A stretch of 44,687 nt of DNA from Coleophoma eucalyptorum (taxonomy: Eukaryota > Ascomycota > Leotiomycetes > Helotiales > Dermateaceae). Positions 1 through 11,032 of this stretch are shown one piece after another. The stretch's first letter is position 1, and each line of letters starts with the position of its first letter. The stretch is from contig JALRME010000080.1 in NCBI GenBank assembly GCA_026120035.1, forward strand, positions 1-44,687, written 5' to 3'. The position numbers and the translations under genes were made by a program. A model generated the notes under the pieces. It ran no database searches and was not told the DNA's origin. It was given only the letters and a program-made list of their open reading frames with translations.

Positions 1-131
1 GGAACAAGCAAGTAGTATAGCGATATTCCAACTCTATACACCTATAGGTGGCGTAGCGATATACCAATACCTACATGAGGTATAACGATGTTACCTCGCT
101 TGCAGGTGGTAGATATATCGATATTCCAACA
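1..131 (-). mobile_element. LTR end, TGTTGG...CCAACA family (copy 1, partial)
   Basis: The first 40 or so bases are nearly identical to 6623-6660, where the same stretch is the 5' part of a reverse-oriented LTR. The piece ends with CCAACA at 126-131, the complement of the TGTTGG terminus seen at 6004. The LTR therefore lies in reverse orientation and continues off the left edge of the window. It holds short internal repeats of a CGATAT-type motif. Solo LTR and element end cannot be told apart because the left flank is missing. Confidence 0.6.
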
Positions 132-1020
132 ATAGCAAAGGATCAAAATATATATAATTATTACCTGCTTACTAGCTGATTCGATATCTTAAGAACCACA
201 AAAAATACGAACTAAATAACGAAATACTACGTCTTCCTACACGAGTTATTAATGTTGGTCACACATATGACATTAACCAAAACCCGTATATTGTTAAGAC
301 TACCAACGGGTAGACTAGTGTATATTACATCTTAAGTTACTATTGGGAACCCAAACCGGTTACTAAACTCCTGGAAAAATATCACATTTTAAAAAGAAAT
401 TTCCTTTCATAGTACTTCCTTATACAATCCAGGATACAATTAGCCTCACGAAGCACCTCGTGTTCAGGTACCTCTGGATAGATACACTATATATCATCCA
501 GAATTCTAGAGCAGACCGGAAAATGGAAGCTACAAAGATGCACGAGGTATTCTATCACTCAACACTTACAATTACAGCTTAGATTGATTCAGAAGGCAAC
601 TCCAGTGGTATATTCACCTCGAGGCGTTCTAAGGGAGAAGTAAAAGTATAGAGTCCTCATAGTGTTGGACTCTCGTGGCTAGGTGATGCAAGAGTAGCTG
701 CTATCGCGACGAACTTGGAGCTATACCAAGGCCGGTATCTTCTAGTTCTATATCAGAAAATCATATATAAGGCGATTTTTTAGGTACTAGATTTTTATTA
801 TACGATCTAGAGAGAGTCCTATCGAAGCTTGATATATAGTTACGGACTCCGATATCGACTACCTGCCCTATAAATACTACCAATCCTTAGGTTTCTAGGG
901 TATTATAGAACCCTATTAAAGAAGATTCATAGACTAGTCTTATTGAGACTCCAATTTCTAAGCATTAAAATATCTCTAACACTTATATTAGATACGATAG
1001 ACTAATTTACGAAGGGAGCA
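132..1020. other. AT-rich decayed DNA, no gene seen
   Basis: No open frame of note on either strand. Base composition is AT-rich with abundant TA dinucleotides, as expected of transposon DNA altered by repeat-induced point mutation (RIP). The right part probably held the rest of the transposase recognised at 1021-1347, but the frame is too broken to show it. Confidence 0.5.
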
Positions 1021-1347
1021 AAGGTAATAGTACTTTTTCGTAGCGAGATCTCTTTACTACGTAGAGCAAATAAGGACTTTAGCAAGCGCCAGAGGGCTAA
1101 AACAACACGTGTACAGCTTAGAGGATCCCTTACTATACAAGATAGAAAGGATCTATTAGATCAGAAGGCTATTAATAAGCAAGTAGCCCAAGAAACACGT
1201 CAGAATAGCTATCGAACAAGAGGGGCTCCTACGAAGGTACGGTGCTATAGTGTTTGTGGTAAACCTGGCTATAATACACGTATCTATCAAGAAGCTACCG
1301 AATTATCTGATTTAGCTATTTCAGATGTAGTTATAGCAGATTCTTAG
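1021..1347 (+). pseudogene. Pogo/Fot1-like DDE transposase, C-terminal remnant
   Basis: An open stretch of 108 codons ends at a TAG at 1345-1347. It reads LLRRANKDFSKRQRAK, then GSLTIQD, then VAQETRQN and RGAPTKVR, then a zinc-knuckle-like tail CYSVCGKPGYNTR. From general knowledge, this order of a basic helix, a GSLT segment, an ETRQN segment and a Cys-His knuckle is the usual C-terminus of fungal pogo-family transposases. Here the expected His of the knuckle is replaced (GYNTR for GHNAR), which suits decay. Upstream the frame carries a stop and the DDE core is not recognisable. This is a dead fragment. Confidence 0.7.
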
Positions 1348-1983
1348 TATTGGTATTATCAAATTAGTTCAAAGGTTGTAGGGTAGTAGAAAGTAGTGTA
1401 CTTGCATATATGGTGCACTCGCTTGTAAGATACAATATGGGTTAGGATGACGAAAAGTTGATTCTTTCGTCACTTGTTTCAACAAGACCGCTTCGAAGGT
1501 CAAACTGCCCTTCCGTGACGTATTAGTTGAAGGCGTGCCATCATGGTCCTAGGCTTCAGTCAATGGTCCTATTTCATACGAGCCTTTCCCTAGTGTACTC
1601 TCGACTTTCCTGTTCGGTATCCTAGTCCAAGTTTTTAAAATCTGCAGTATAGAAGAACGAAATGGCTCTTACATGGCAGTAACTATCCTTATTAAAGGCG
1701 TGATAATAGTAGGTATATATGGCCTGTATAGAAAACTCACTGAGGTGTTTTTTGAAGAGTTTCGAGACGGTCCATTTACTTTACTTGAAATAACTTACAC
1801 CTTAGCACTACAAGAATGATGCTGGTGTTGATATTGGAATATATAGATATTACATATCTTGCGACTCTAGAAAATGCCGTGCAATCCCAGTGATTGTGGG
1901 TGTCTTGCTCTAGAATTAGCCATGCTATTAAGCCACAAAACATAGCCAATCACTTCGATTGAAGAAGTGACCAATCATTTGAA
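1348..1983. other. Intergenic, nothing recognised
   Basis: No convincing open frame, repeat or RNA gene was seen in this stretch between the transposase relic and the minus-strand ORF. Confidence 0.4.
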
Positions 1984-2451
1984 TTAAAATAAGGCATAAT
2001 CAGGCACGTAGGCTTTCCGTTCCTGAGAATATGAGTTTGAGTCCGTGGCCAGAGTTAAGAGGGCCAAGGCCGAGATAGTGTTCAAGAGTCTTTTGTATAC
2101 TACATCTGCTCTTGAATAGAACAAAGAAGTCGACCATGCTTCATCCAATAAGATCATGTTGATTTTGTCAATATGATCATTTGATATAGGAAAGATATAG
2201 AAGAAGAATTTGTCATTAGGCTTCAGGACTGAGCCCACCCGTGATAGAACCACCCGGTCATCCACAACCTTCCAGTACGAGTTTCGGTCCTTGGTGACCG
2301 GGAGATCCTCTAGAAATGATGTGGCTCTTTCAGGGAAATTTTGCATAAAGATATTGAAGTCTTGTAATACTTTTCGCGTTCGTCTGATATCCTCACTCAA
2401 ATCCTTCTGGGCGAAGGCAAGAGGAAACTCCGCAGGATTAGCCTTCCGAGT
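1984..2451 (-). CDS. Unrecognised protein exon or fragment
   Basis: An open frame of about 155 codons begins directly after an in-frame TAG at 2454-2452 and ends at the stop at 1984. That TAG also fits a 3' splice site (GACTAG|ACTCGG), so this may be the last exon of a spliced gene. The product is moderately charged with no signal peptide, one weak hydrophobic stretch near the C-terminus (ISALALLTLAT) and no motif I recognise. A possible upstream start lies at 2667-2665 (MPVKEVLENS), but I could not join it cleanly. The gene may be real, partial or decayed. Confidence 0.35.
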   Translation of the reverse strand, partial: TRKANPAEFPLAFAQKDLSEDIRRTRKVLQDFNIFMQNFPERATSFLEDLPVTKDRNSYWKVVDDRVVLSRVGSVLKPNDKFFFYIFPISNDHIDKINMILLDEAWSTSLFYSRADVVYKRLLNTISALALLTLATDSNSYSQERKAYVPDYALF

Positions 2452-4383
2452 CTAGTCTCAAAGTGCCATCCTAGAGGTCAATTCTACACTATTTACTTCC
2501 ACTTGAGATTTATCAAGTACTTTTCACCAACATAGCCTTGACTTTCTCTTGCTATAACCTAATGACGTATCAGATTATTTGAGCTCTTATCTTGAATTGT
2601 GCAGTTTTTCAGATAGTAGGAATCTGCGATACTTCATTGAATTTTCCAAGACCTCCTTGACCGGCATTCTAGAGACAATAATGGTCAATGAAGTTAGATG
2701 CCTATGCTCTATTAAACCCCACGAATGGTTGGCTCGCCGGCATTCTATAGAAAACAAGGGGTAATGACGCTGCAGACCTTATCTCGTTGGTTATCGCCAA
2801 GACACTCGTCGGCCAAAGGAAAATATGGGGAAGGGAGGAGAAAACGACCAATCTTACCTGGTATTATGGAAGGCACGGCGCATCTCGAGGTGTTGGTGAA
2901 TTCTCGCTTCTTGCATTAACTCCAAACAGGAAACACTAAAGCTGACATTAATCGCGCTAAAATGGAAATTCGTCCAGCATGACTCGCACATATTTTTGAC
3001 TGGTTCCGGGCATTGCATTCATTTCAACCGGGTGTGCTTGGATTTTCTTGCGCTCGTATGCGCAATACGCACCATCAGTTGGTTCTTTACTATGCCGTGA
3101 ATGAGGAGCGACCCACAATGCGAATTGACCCGACTGTCGGGCAAATATTCCCAAGTACTCGTTCCCCAAAGAATCTCTCCTTGGATTAGTTTCGCCAGAG
3201 ATTTATGAAATAAGCGGCACGTAAGCCCCTAGAACCGTCATTTAGCCCCTCCCTACCGTACGCGTTGGGCGAGTCCAGTTTTGTGGTGTTGTGCTACTTC
3301 GGGCCGTGTATGTGCGTGTACGGGTACCTGGATGACATCTGCTAAAGCACGAGAGAAACGAGTCTAGAATACTTCCAAACAATCAAAACTCCCTTGGATC
3401 TGTTCAATAATCATGAGTTAATAGCTGTAGCACTATTTAGATACAAGTCAGGACAACGCCTCATACGATCGTGCAAAGTTGGCCTTCCACTATTTAGCAA
3501 CTACGCTAAACACTTACGTCTTCTTATCGGCTGGGATTTGCTTTATAGAACGGAAGTAGTTGGTATTGTATAGCATAGCATAGCATAAGCCTTTCTCTAT
3601 TGGTTGCACTCCAACATTAGGAACAGTGGAATCAAGTCAGTACGTTGATCGACTGATGATCGACAGATGATCGACGTAATAATCGGTACTACCACGAAAG
3701 GTGGCGCAGAATCATCGCTGGCCGTGCACAGGAACGAAAGACACTTACTGTACTACGAGCAAAGAAATGAGGCTTATAAATGATTCATTGGCTCACAGAC
3801 CTGCCCCATAATTTATTGACCCTCTTGTTCATTACAAAAGACGTTGTTTTTTTTTTACCTGCATCAGCTTGCTTAATGACTTAGCGGCAGAGACACGGCT
3901 TGCTCAAGCCTCCTTCTAACCCTAAAGCGAAAGATTGTGGTTGCATTTAGTTAAGCTGTTTCTTCGCCGCACCCTTAAATAGCTCCTATGACACTTTGTT
4001 ATAGATTCGTCAGCGACTAGAAGTGCTCTTAGAACCACCAAATTTTAGATGCAAATTTACTTGCCGCCTCTAAAGGGAAAAACCCACTGCCCTACAGGTC
4101 CTGCGCTGGCGGAAGACTATGCGAATGTTCTAGCCGCGCAACTGTCTAGTGTTTCTGAGTTGCTATAACGCTGTTTCATTTGTGGCAGACTTAGTTCCTG
4201 ATTTAATTGGGTATTCCCGAATAATTCCCGTATGACGGCTCATGAAAGGAGCATCTGCGATCCAGTCTAGATTGTAGTATAATTATCTACTTGTGCGCTC
4301 CTTGATTTCTATGAACAGTCTGTCATTAACGAATTTCTTCCATACGATCCTTCCTTGATACCAGCCTGAACTGGAGTGCAATC
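2452..4383. other. Intergenic; short tandem repeats only
   Basis: No well-supported gene. Two small tandem repeats are visible: TAGCA repeated at about 3569-3588, and GATCGACTGAT / GATCGACAGAT / GATCGAC at 3647-3675 (11-bp period). Short ORFs at 2579-3169 on both strands lack any recognisable feature. Confidence 0.4.
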
Positions 4384-5781
4384 ATGACAGCAGGTAATCG
4401 AGCGCCCGAGTTTGAGGCGGTCCTGGGCGTATTCTTGCCCTTGTGTGTGATAGCCGTCTCGTTGCGATGTTATTGTAGAGTCGTACTGGTCAAGTCCTTT
4501 GGGACTGATGACATATTTGCTGTTATATCACTGGTATAGTATTCATTGAATAGAAACTGGCTTTCTCTTAGAATTCTGACTATTTTCAACAGATACTTTT
4601 CCTAATATTTTGTTCATTTGCTTTCAGTGGGATTGCACATGGCACTGGTCGCCGGAGCGACTTAATATCTACAGCAGATTACCCTATCGGCATGAAAGTA
4701 TTATTTATTCGCCCTATTTACTGTGCTTCAACTGACTGTTGTATAGTGGTGGTGGGCATGCGAACCTGTCTACGTCATGACGAATATGGCCCTTAAATTC
4801 AGCATTGGTGTTTTCTTGCTGCGAATCGCCGTAGATCGTACCCACAGAATAATTCTATACACGTCTGTAGCTATTGTCGAAGTTTATAGTCTTTATTTTC
4901 TGATGCTGTTCATCTTCCAATGCTGGCCAATATCACATTTCTGGAATCAATTTCGAGGCAGCGAAGGACATTGCATCTCCTCAAACATTACCGTTGCTTC
5001 GTTTTATGCATACTCAGCTGTCAGTTGCGTAGGGGATTGGATTTTCAGCATTGTGCCTATCTTTATGGTTTGGAATCTGCAAATGAACAGGAAGACCAAG
5101 ATAAGTGTTGCATTAATTCTTGCTTTTGGTGCCATGTAAGTCTTTCTATGCGGTCCGAACTGCTTCTGTCTCACTATATGGTTGCTGTTGCTTCCATGTA
5201 CTTTTTTTCCTATCCCTAATTCGATTTAATCTAGTGCTTCTACAGCAACAATCGTTCGTATACCATATATCAAGGGTCTCAATGACACAGCCAATTTTCT
5301 ATATGCGACGATAGACGTAGCCACATGGTCAACTTGCGAAACAGGCCTCGGAATAGCGACTTCCTCATTTGCAACACTTCGTCCGCTGTTGCGTAAAGTT
5401 ATCAAATCCAGCTCCCTGGGCGACGAATCTGGAGAGAAGTCTACGAGCCATTGGAATAAATACGGCCTTCGTTCCCGCTACCACCGCAAGACAAGCCATA
5501 ATCACGACGGTGAAATTCAACTACGTGATGATGTTGGCGGTCAAAACGGTATCACAACCGTGGTTGGAATAGGCCCGTCAGGCCACAATAATGCCAACAG
5601 CCCTGACCGAATGGGGAACTTGAGCAGAACAGGAAGTATAACCGCTTTGAAGGACGGAAGAGGGTGGGATTTCAGTGAGCAGAAGTCAACAGATGGAGAG
5701 AGCGATGACTTTGTTCTTCCTACCCGCCATACGGATTATGAAAACGGTATTCGAAAAACTATTGAAGTCTCTCAAGTTTAA
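4384..5781 (+). CDS. PTH11-like / fungal rhodopsin-fold integral membrane protein
   Basis: Model: join(4384..4533, 4593..4697, 4747..5135, 5235..5781), about 396 aa. All introns are GT..AG, 49-99 nt, and keep frame. The first membrane segment follows the N-terminus (EAVLGVFLPLCVIAVSL), then SFGTDDIFAV, a second helix, HGTGRRSDL, then WWWACEPVYVMTNMALKFS, three more helices, a Cys-containing loop (CWPISHFWNQF) and FATLRPLLRK before a roughly 120-residue polar tail. This layout matches the fungal rhodopsin-like domain family that includes PTH11-type receptors and SAT4-like proteins. The tail rich in Ser, Gly and Asp is typical and probably cytoplasmic. Ligand and pathway are unknown. The gene looks intact, with LTR insertions about 220 bp downstream. 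Confidence 0.85.
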
Positions 5782-6003
5782 GTATTCTCTATCGCGATAC
5801 TAGCACTACCATAAGGAAATTCAAGCAGTATTATGTACTATTTTGGTGCATTGGCTAAGACTATAAGTCTTTCTAAATTAGAGATCAGGAACATGAAGTT
5901 AATGTTGTTAAAATAAGGGGTTCGATACAATTTTGTAGTTTATAGATTATGACTTCATTTTTAGCATTCTACATAACTAGCTATTTACAATAGGAACAGA
6001 TAC

Positions 6004-6317
6004 TGTTGGAACATCGTTATATCACCTACACGTGATCACAGCATTGTCATACGGTAGATATGTAAGGGTATATCACAATACCCCTACATATACATATATT
6101 TGTAATATCGACGTACCATACGTATGTACATGTACGTGCAAGGAGGCAATCACATGTACAATACTACATATCGCAGGGAGGTTGGATCAATACCCTATGG
6201 GGTACTTATACGACCTCCATAACGCTCACTTATAAGGATCATCTATGTTTTACCTCACCATTTTGACCTGTCTATTATAGCTACAGTTGAAATAAGAGGT
6301 ATATAGATCAACCAACA
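6004..6317 (+). mobile_element. Solo LTR, TGTTGG...CCAACA family (copy 2, intact)
   Basis: The element starts TGTTGGAACATCG and ends GATCAACCAACA, so it has inverted 5'-TG..CA-3' ends of six bases. The five bases on each side are identical: GATAC at 5999-6003 and GATAC at 6318-6322. A 5-bp target-site duplication around a 314-bp unit with no internal coding region is what a solo LTR left by LTR-LTR recombination looks like. Its right half matches copies at 6437 and 12440. Confidence 0.85.
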
Positions 6318-6436
6318 GATACATTTATATCTCAATTTAAATCAAAACATTAATTATTAGAACATCGATTTGCCACTTGTACGTGAGGTAATAAGTAAGA
6401 ATCTAACCTAACGTTAATATCTTCTAACTACGGTAT

Positions 6437-6665
6437 TGTTGGTTGACCTATATACCTCTTATTTCAATAGCTGTAATAGATAGGTCAAAATGGTAAGATA
6501 AAAATATAGATGATTCTTCTAAGTGAGTGTGGTGGAGGTCTTCTAAATGCCCCTTCTAGGTATCGATTCGACCTCCGTAGTAATATAGTCATATATAGTG
6601 TTTGCGCCTGAGCGCAAACACGGGAACAAGCAAGTAGTATAGCGATATTCCAACTCTATATACCT
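6437..6665 (-). mobile_element. LTR, TGTTGG family (copy 3, interrupted)
   Basis: Read on the minus strand this copy ends ATAGGTCAACCAACA and matches the right half of the solo LTR at 6004-6317. Its other end is cut where a second LTR family begins at 6666 (TGTCATAGGCC). It carries a perfect 10-bp-stem palindrome at 6598-6621. Together with the copy at 6004 it forms an inverted pair about 120 bp apart. Confidence 0.75.
6598..6621. repeat. Perfect palindrome inside LTR
   Basis: GTGTTTGCGC at 6598-6607 is the exact complement of GCGCAAACAC at 6612-6621, with CTGA between. The matching site in the other LTR copy near 12459 keeps the left arm but has mismatches in the right arm (GGATGCAAACAC). 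Confidence 0.9.
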
Positions 6666-6880
6666 GTCATAGGCCCAAGCGAGTTCATATAGCATTAGCG
6701 AGCCAGGCGAGGGAATTACATATATATTTCTTCAGCCCCCTTGATTTAAGAGCTTCAAAGATCAGTTTGAATAACAACTACTACCCACCTACGTATACCC
6801 TACTTATCTATTGCTTGTACGTCACTCTACCTGTGACACCTGACAGATTTGTACACTCTTGGGGGCGACAAGGCTATCGA
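6666..6880 (+). mobile_element. LTR-like repeat, TGTCATAGGCC family (copy 1)
   Basis: Starts TGTCATAGGCCCAAGCGAG. It is homologous over at least 180 bp, in reverse orientation, to 14215-14371, and over about 130 bp to 12940-13071. Differences between copies are mostly C/T and G/A transitions, as RIP would give. The right boundary is approximate because homology fades after about 6850. Confidence 0.65.
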
Positions 6881-7677
6881 TAGCAAAGAGCTCCCCTAGG
6901 CTTTTAAGCTAGGTAGCACGTAAGCTATGTAATTACTGCCGAAGGTACGAAACCTAGACGTCTGGCCGTGACTAGAGGTATTAATCATAGAGCATATACA
7001 GGAGTACCCCCTACTCCGGGAGGTAGACGAAGGCCTCGCTTATCGCCGCCCTGAGAGCCGCTTCCTTCACGGTTCAGGCGGGGATAGGGGTATCTGGCGG
7101 ATCGGTGGAAAAACACTTATTACGGTCAACTTATTATGGTCAACTAACGCGAAATACTAGGGGTAGGTTCATTCCTTTCACTGTAGAGGTGTCCGCGCCA
7201 TGGTTCATAAGCTGGGTTTGCATACGACGCTAAGATACAAACCAGACCACGTAGATCCTGACATACAATAATAGTCAGGAGCCCAAACACAAACAATACC
7301 GGAGACCGGCAATAAGCAAGATAGCTAAAGGGTATAGGAAAGATGCCAAGAGGTAGAAGCATAAACCATCAAATACCAAAGAAAAGATTCAACCAAGAGA
7401 AACCCACTCTCTAGCACTCAAGCAAGTATCAAAACAAGCTTAAACGTAACTGCAAAAAACATGTGATTTATTATCCAACTAATTTATGACCGTAGTGAGG
7501 TATCGTTTGAGGAGATTGTAAGGTAACTGCTTTTTTAAAGCCACTTATTTGGTAGATCGAACTTAAGAATAGACAAGCCAGATGAGATAGTTATCGATCC
7601 AATAGCGAACACTGCCTATTCTGACCTGTCAATAGTTACCATTATTAAACAGCCTGAGCATAAGGATATAATATAAA
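6881..7677. other. Intergenic, no gene recognised
   Basis: GC content rises at 7010-7110, then a near-tandem pair TTATTACGGTCAAC / TTATTATGGTCAAC lies around 7117-7144. A 72-codon minus-strand ORF at 7144-7362 has a hydrophobic middle but no other support. Nothing else is recognisable. Confidence 0.35.
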
Positions 7678-7792
7678 TCAATGGGGTATCCAATCTTTTC
7701 TTTGCTCAAGGGCTGGGGGAGATACGACAAAGTCGCATCTGCCAAGAATTGCTGATACCGCTTCCCAAATCCACCAATCAACCTCCAACATC

Positions 7793-9025
7793 TCATTGTT
7801 GGCTATTCCTATTAGGATCTTGCTGATGAGTAACTGGCATCTCCGCCATTGTCGGACCGTTATAACCAAGATGAATAGTGAAGGGGCCTGCACTGCTAGA
7901 ATCCAGGCCGTATGAGTTGTGCGGCGATGATCGATCCGATATATCAAATACTGTATTGCTTGCTGGAGGAGAACCGCTGGTTGGTGTGACATACGGCTTG
8001 TACATGGGAGCATATCCTTCGGTGGACCCGGACATGTTGCTGTGTGCGCAAGCTGTCTCTGGGTTTGATGCTGATTTTCGTGCATATCCTGCAGAGGATC
8101 TGGAGAATATTCTCTTTGCGTTTCTTGCTTTCGTGACCGCATCAACCACCAGACCAAGATCCCAATCGATGCGATTGCAGCAACACTACCAATGACAATA
8201 CCTGCAATCGCCCCTCCTGAAATTCCTTGTTTTTGCGCTGGAGATATCGGTAGGCTCGTAGAGACGGTGGTAGATGCAGTGAGAGCTGGAGATGAAGAAG
8301 AGCTGGATGATACTGAGGATGTCAAAAGTGACCCAGGACCGGTGGTATAAGCAAGTAGAACTGATTTTGTATACCCTGTAGCGACAACACAACCATATCC
8401 GACAGATCCACCTGGATAGTTATAGGTAGCGCAGTATGGCAAATCTGAGGAACTATATGACTGTTAGACTCGAGATGCTGCAATTTTACACGAAAGCTAA
8501 CCATATTAGATCGCCTAAGTCCTGTTGGCAGGCAGAATCGCATAATGCTCCCAAAATATCGTAGCAGGTCGTCGCAATACCGACGCAGCTTGAAGTCTGG
8601 CAACAGCCCACAATGACTTCTCGGTCGCACAATAGAAGCTGCTACCACAACTGACCGCAGATCCTGTAGAATAGTAAAGTCAGTACAGTTGAGGCTATCC
8701 TTTGAAATTGCGGTCGCACAAGTGTATCAGTCCGGAGCGAGTTAAAGCTGATAAAGAAAGCATTGATTTTCACAAGGGTGGTTGATATACCTGAATTTCC
8801 GTCTATCCATCCGCATATTGCATTCTGTCCTCCAACTTATCTGGGCTTCAGTTCCTGGTATAATGATTTGGGAGAATCGGTTGATTCACTTCCGATCGCC
8901 GCACATGAGGCTACGAGTCCTGCCTGAGTCCGAATCGGCTCAAAGAGCAAGGCAGTAGTAGTGCGACCATGAATGACAGCGGTTAAGAATACAAGTTTGC
9001 AAGTGGCGAATATTGGAAGATGCAT
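7793..9025 (-). pseudogene. Cys-rich secreted single-pass membrane protein, frameshifted
   Basis: A start at 9025 gives a signal-peptide-like N-terminus (MHLPIFATCKLVFLTAVIHG) then TTTALLFEPIRTQAGLVAS. Tentative exons: 9025..8890, 8835..8791, 8663..8502, 8452 onward. Exon 2 gives NAICGWIDGNSG. Exon 3 starts SAVSCGSSFYCATEK, but its second half (GCCQTSSCV...TTCYD...CDSACQ) is one frame over, so a single-base shift lies near 8600-8620. Exon 4 gives CATYNYPGGSVGYGC, a Ser-rich stalk and one membrane helix (GAIAGIVIGSVAAIASIGILVWWL), which then seems to run into another frame ending at 7793 (MYKPYVTPTSGSPP...PTMAEMPV). This is a common fungal surface-protein architecture of unknown function. Two frame breaks suggest a pseudogene or base-call errors. 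Confidence 0.55.
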
Positions 9026-9626
9026 CTTATGAAGGGAAAAGTTATTCAGTTGACAACGGTGCGAGAGGGTGGATGGATGACGTTGTCGAACGGCTTTCAA
9101 TTTGCTTTTCATGGGCTTGCCCAAAGATATGTACTCTGCTCGGGAGGATTAGCTGAACCCTGCTCACTGTTAATCTTAGACTTGTATCTGAATGGCCCAA
9201 AACATTTCTCGGAAGAGTAAGTCCATAGAGCATTTGCCACGAGGGGAAGGATTAGTACACACACCTTTTGGCCGCCACAAAAGTTACCTTCGCTTTCAAA
9301 CGACCATGACTGGTCACAACTTTCCTTTTCGACTGGAACTGTAAACTTATCTCCAACCATGGATCATTCGTGGCAATGCATGTACGGAAGCGCCGAATTA
9401 AGTATAGCCATATGTAATGTGGAAGCTTTGCTTGTATTTTGCACATTGGACATGCATGTCGATAGCTACATATACATGCTACGAAACAAAGCTGATCTTA
9501 CAAGTGAGGCTAGGTCCAGACGGTAGCTTATATTTCTCCTACACCCCGCCCTCAACCAACACAGCAGACCTACATTAGAGTTGGCAGTCCATGAACTTAG
9601 GAAATATACCTTTCTCTACCGCAATC
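9026..9626. promoter_or_regulatory. Shared upstream region of two divergent surface-protein genes
   Basis: About 600 bp between divergent starts at 9025 (minus) and 9627 (plus). No gene is supported here; the ORFs on the minus strand at 9042-9446 have no recognisable content. I could not identify a clear TATA box or operator. Confidence 0.35.
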
Positions 9627-11032
9627 ATGAAGCTTATTTCGATTTCATACTTGGCTATGGTAGTCCAAGCACAATCCTTGCTCGATGCAATTGGGGCATA
9701 CCCGCAGCTCTCGAATTTTACCAGTCTTCTCACAAATTACTCAGCTCTCACGTCGAGCCTATTATCGGCCTCAGCTACATCACCTCAAACTATACTAGTT
9801 CCAGATAACACCGCTTTCGTAAAATATGAGAAAATTAACGGGATGCCCATCTCAGCAGTTTCCACGGATGATTTGACGCCCCTTCTCCAATATCATATTC
9901 TGAGTGGTCTTTTTCAATCGGATAATTTCACTAGTTTACAAGGAATCACGATCCCGACTGATCTTGTAGGACCACAGTACAACAATAGAACTGCAGGGGC
10001 GACATTGTCTTCTGTGGGAGCAAGCAATGGAAATCATGATGGCCAAGTTGTCTTCATCATGCCCAATACCAGTGACCCGAGTCTGTTGAAGAGGCAATTG
10101 AGCTCAGCTGGCACGGTTGTGAAATCAGGTCGTGGACAAAAAGCGAACATGACTGCTATAGACGGAACGTGGGATGGGGGGAGGTTTCAGATAATAGATG
10201 GGTATGTAATCCTCAGCACAGCAATGCCTTTAAACCGTTTAACTTTCGAAAATCTCGAAACCTCAAACTAACCATGAAAACAGGTTCCTCACGCTCCCTA
10301 GAGCTTGTATCAAAACGATCCGGGCATGGGGCCTCTTAACTATGGACGCTGCTCTCAATTTCACCGGGTTGGCTTCAACGACGGATAACTTCAACAACAT
10401 CACCTGTCTTGGTCCCAAAGATAAAGCATTTCTCCAAGCAGGGAGCCCGGATGTGAAAGACAATGTCTCTACGCTCAGCAACGCAATCTTGTTCCACAAC
10501 GTGGCGCAACCACTCTACTCGAATTTCTTGCAAAATCGTCAGACTTTTACCACTATGAGCAATGCAAAGATCCGAGTTACATTGAAAGATGGAGGCATCT
10601 ACTTCAACGATGCGAAATTGATGCACGCTAATGTCATGTATGAAACAAAGCTTCCTTTCTTATTTGGCAATTTCTATTTGCATTGGGCTGATAAACGGAA
10701 ACAGAACAAACAATGGGCTGATGTATGTGCTCGAAAAGGTGCGTATTTTATTTCTTGCTCTTGGCCTCACTTAAGTATCGAGTTGTTAACTAGTGTATCA
10801 ATAGGCCATGTCGCCGTTGAAGGACCTCAGTGCAACAGGGACTCTCACTGGCCCAACCGCAACTACCGCTACATCGACCGTAACTACGACACAGATGGTG
10901 ACCCGAGCAGTTCTTCGTCATCATCGAGCAGTACTGTGGGCCAGGCAAGTGGTGTTGCTCCCGCAATGCAGTTCTTGCGATGGTGGGCAACCCTGGCTCT
11001 TTTGGTTGGATATGCATAAATCCTATGAATGA
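9627..11032 (+). CDS. Secreted fasciclin (FAS1) domain protein, probable GPI tail out of frame
   Basis: Model: join(9627..10201, 10284..10637, 10705..10738, 10805..11032). Introns are 82, 67 and 66 nt, all GT..AG and frame-keeping. A signal peptide (MKLISISYLAMVVQA) precedes QSLLDAIGAYPQLSNF, the start of a first FAS1 domain with TILVPDNTAF. The second domain has NNITCLGPKDKAF, NAILFHNV and VTLKDGGIYFNDAKL, then NNGLMYVLEK. Such proteins act in adhesion at the cell surface and are often GPI-anchored. The model's own frame ends in a poor tail, whereas the +1 frame encodes a run of nine Ser and a hydrophobic end (FLRWWATLALLVGYA, stop 11017-11019) as a GPI signal should. A one-base shift near 10890-10910 is therefore likely. 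An in-frame ATG at 9591 would spoil the signal peptide. Confidence 0.75.

Noticed and set aside
2452..3700. Short repeats at 3569-3588 and 3647-3675 as a CRISPR-like array
   Set aside because: Units are 5 and 11 bp without spacers, in a eukaryotic genome; simple tandem duplication explains them.
5921..5945. GGGGTTCGATACAA as a tRNA T-arm
   Set aside because: No matching anticodon or acceptor stems around it. Similar GGTTCGA pieces at 16240 and 21629 also fail. I find no tRNA or rRNA gene in the window.
8322..8648. 108-codon minus-strand ORF
   Set aside because: It overlaps exons 3-4 of the Cys-rich surface protein in another frame and reads through the intron at 8453-8501.
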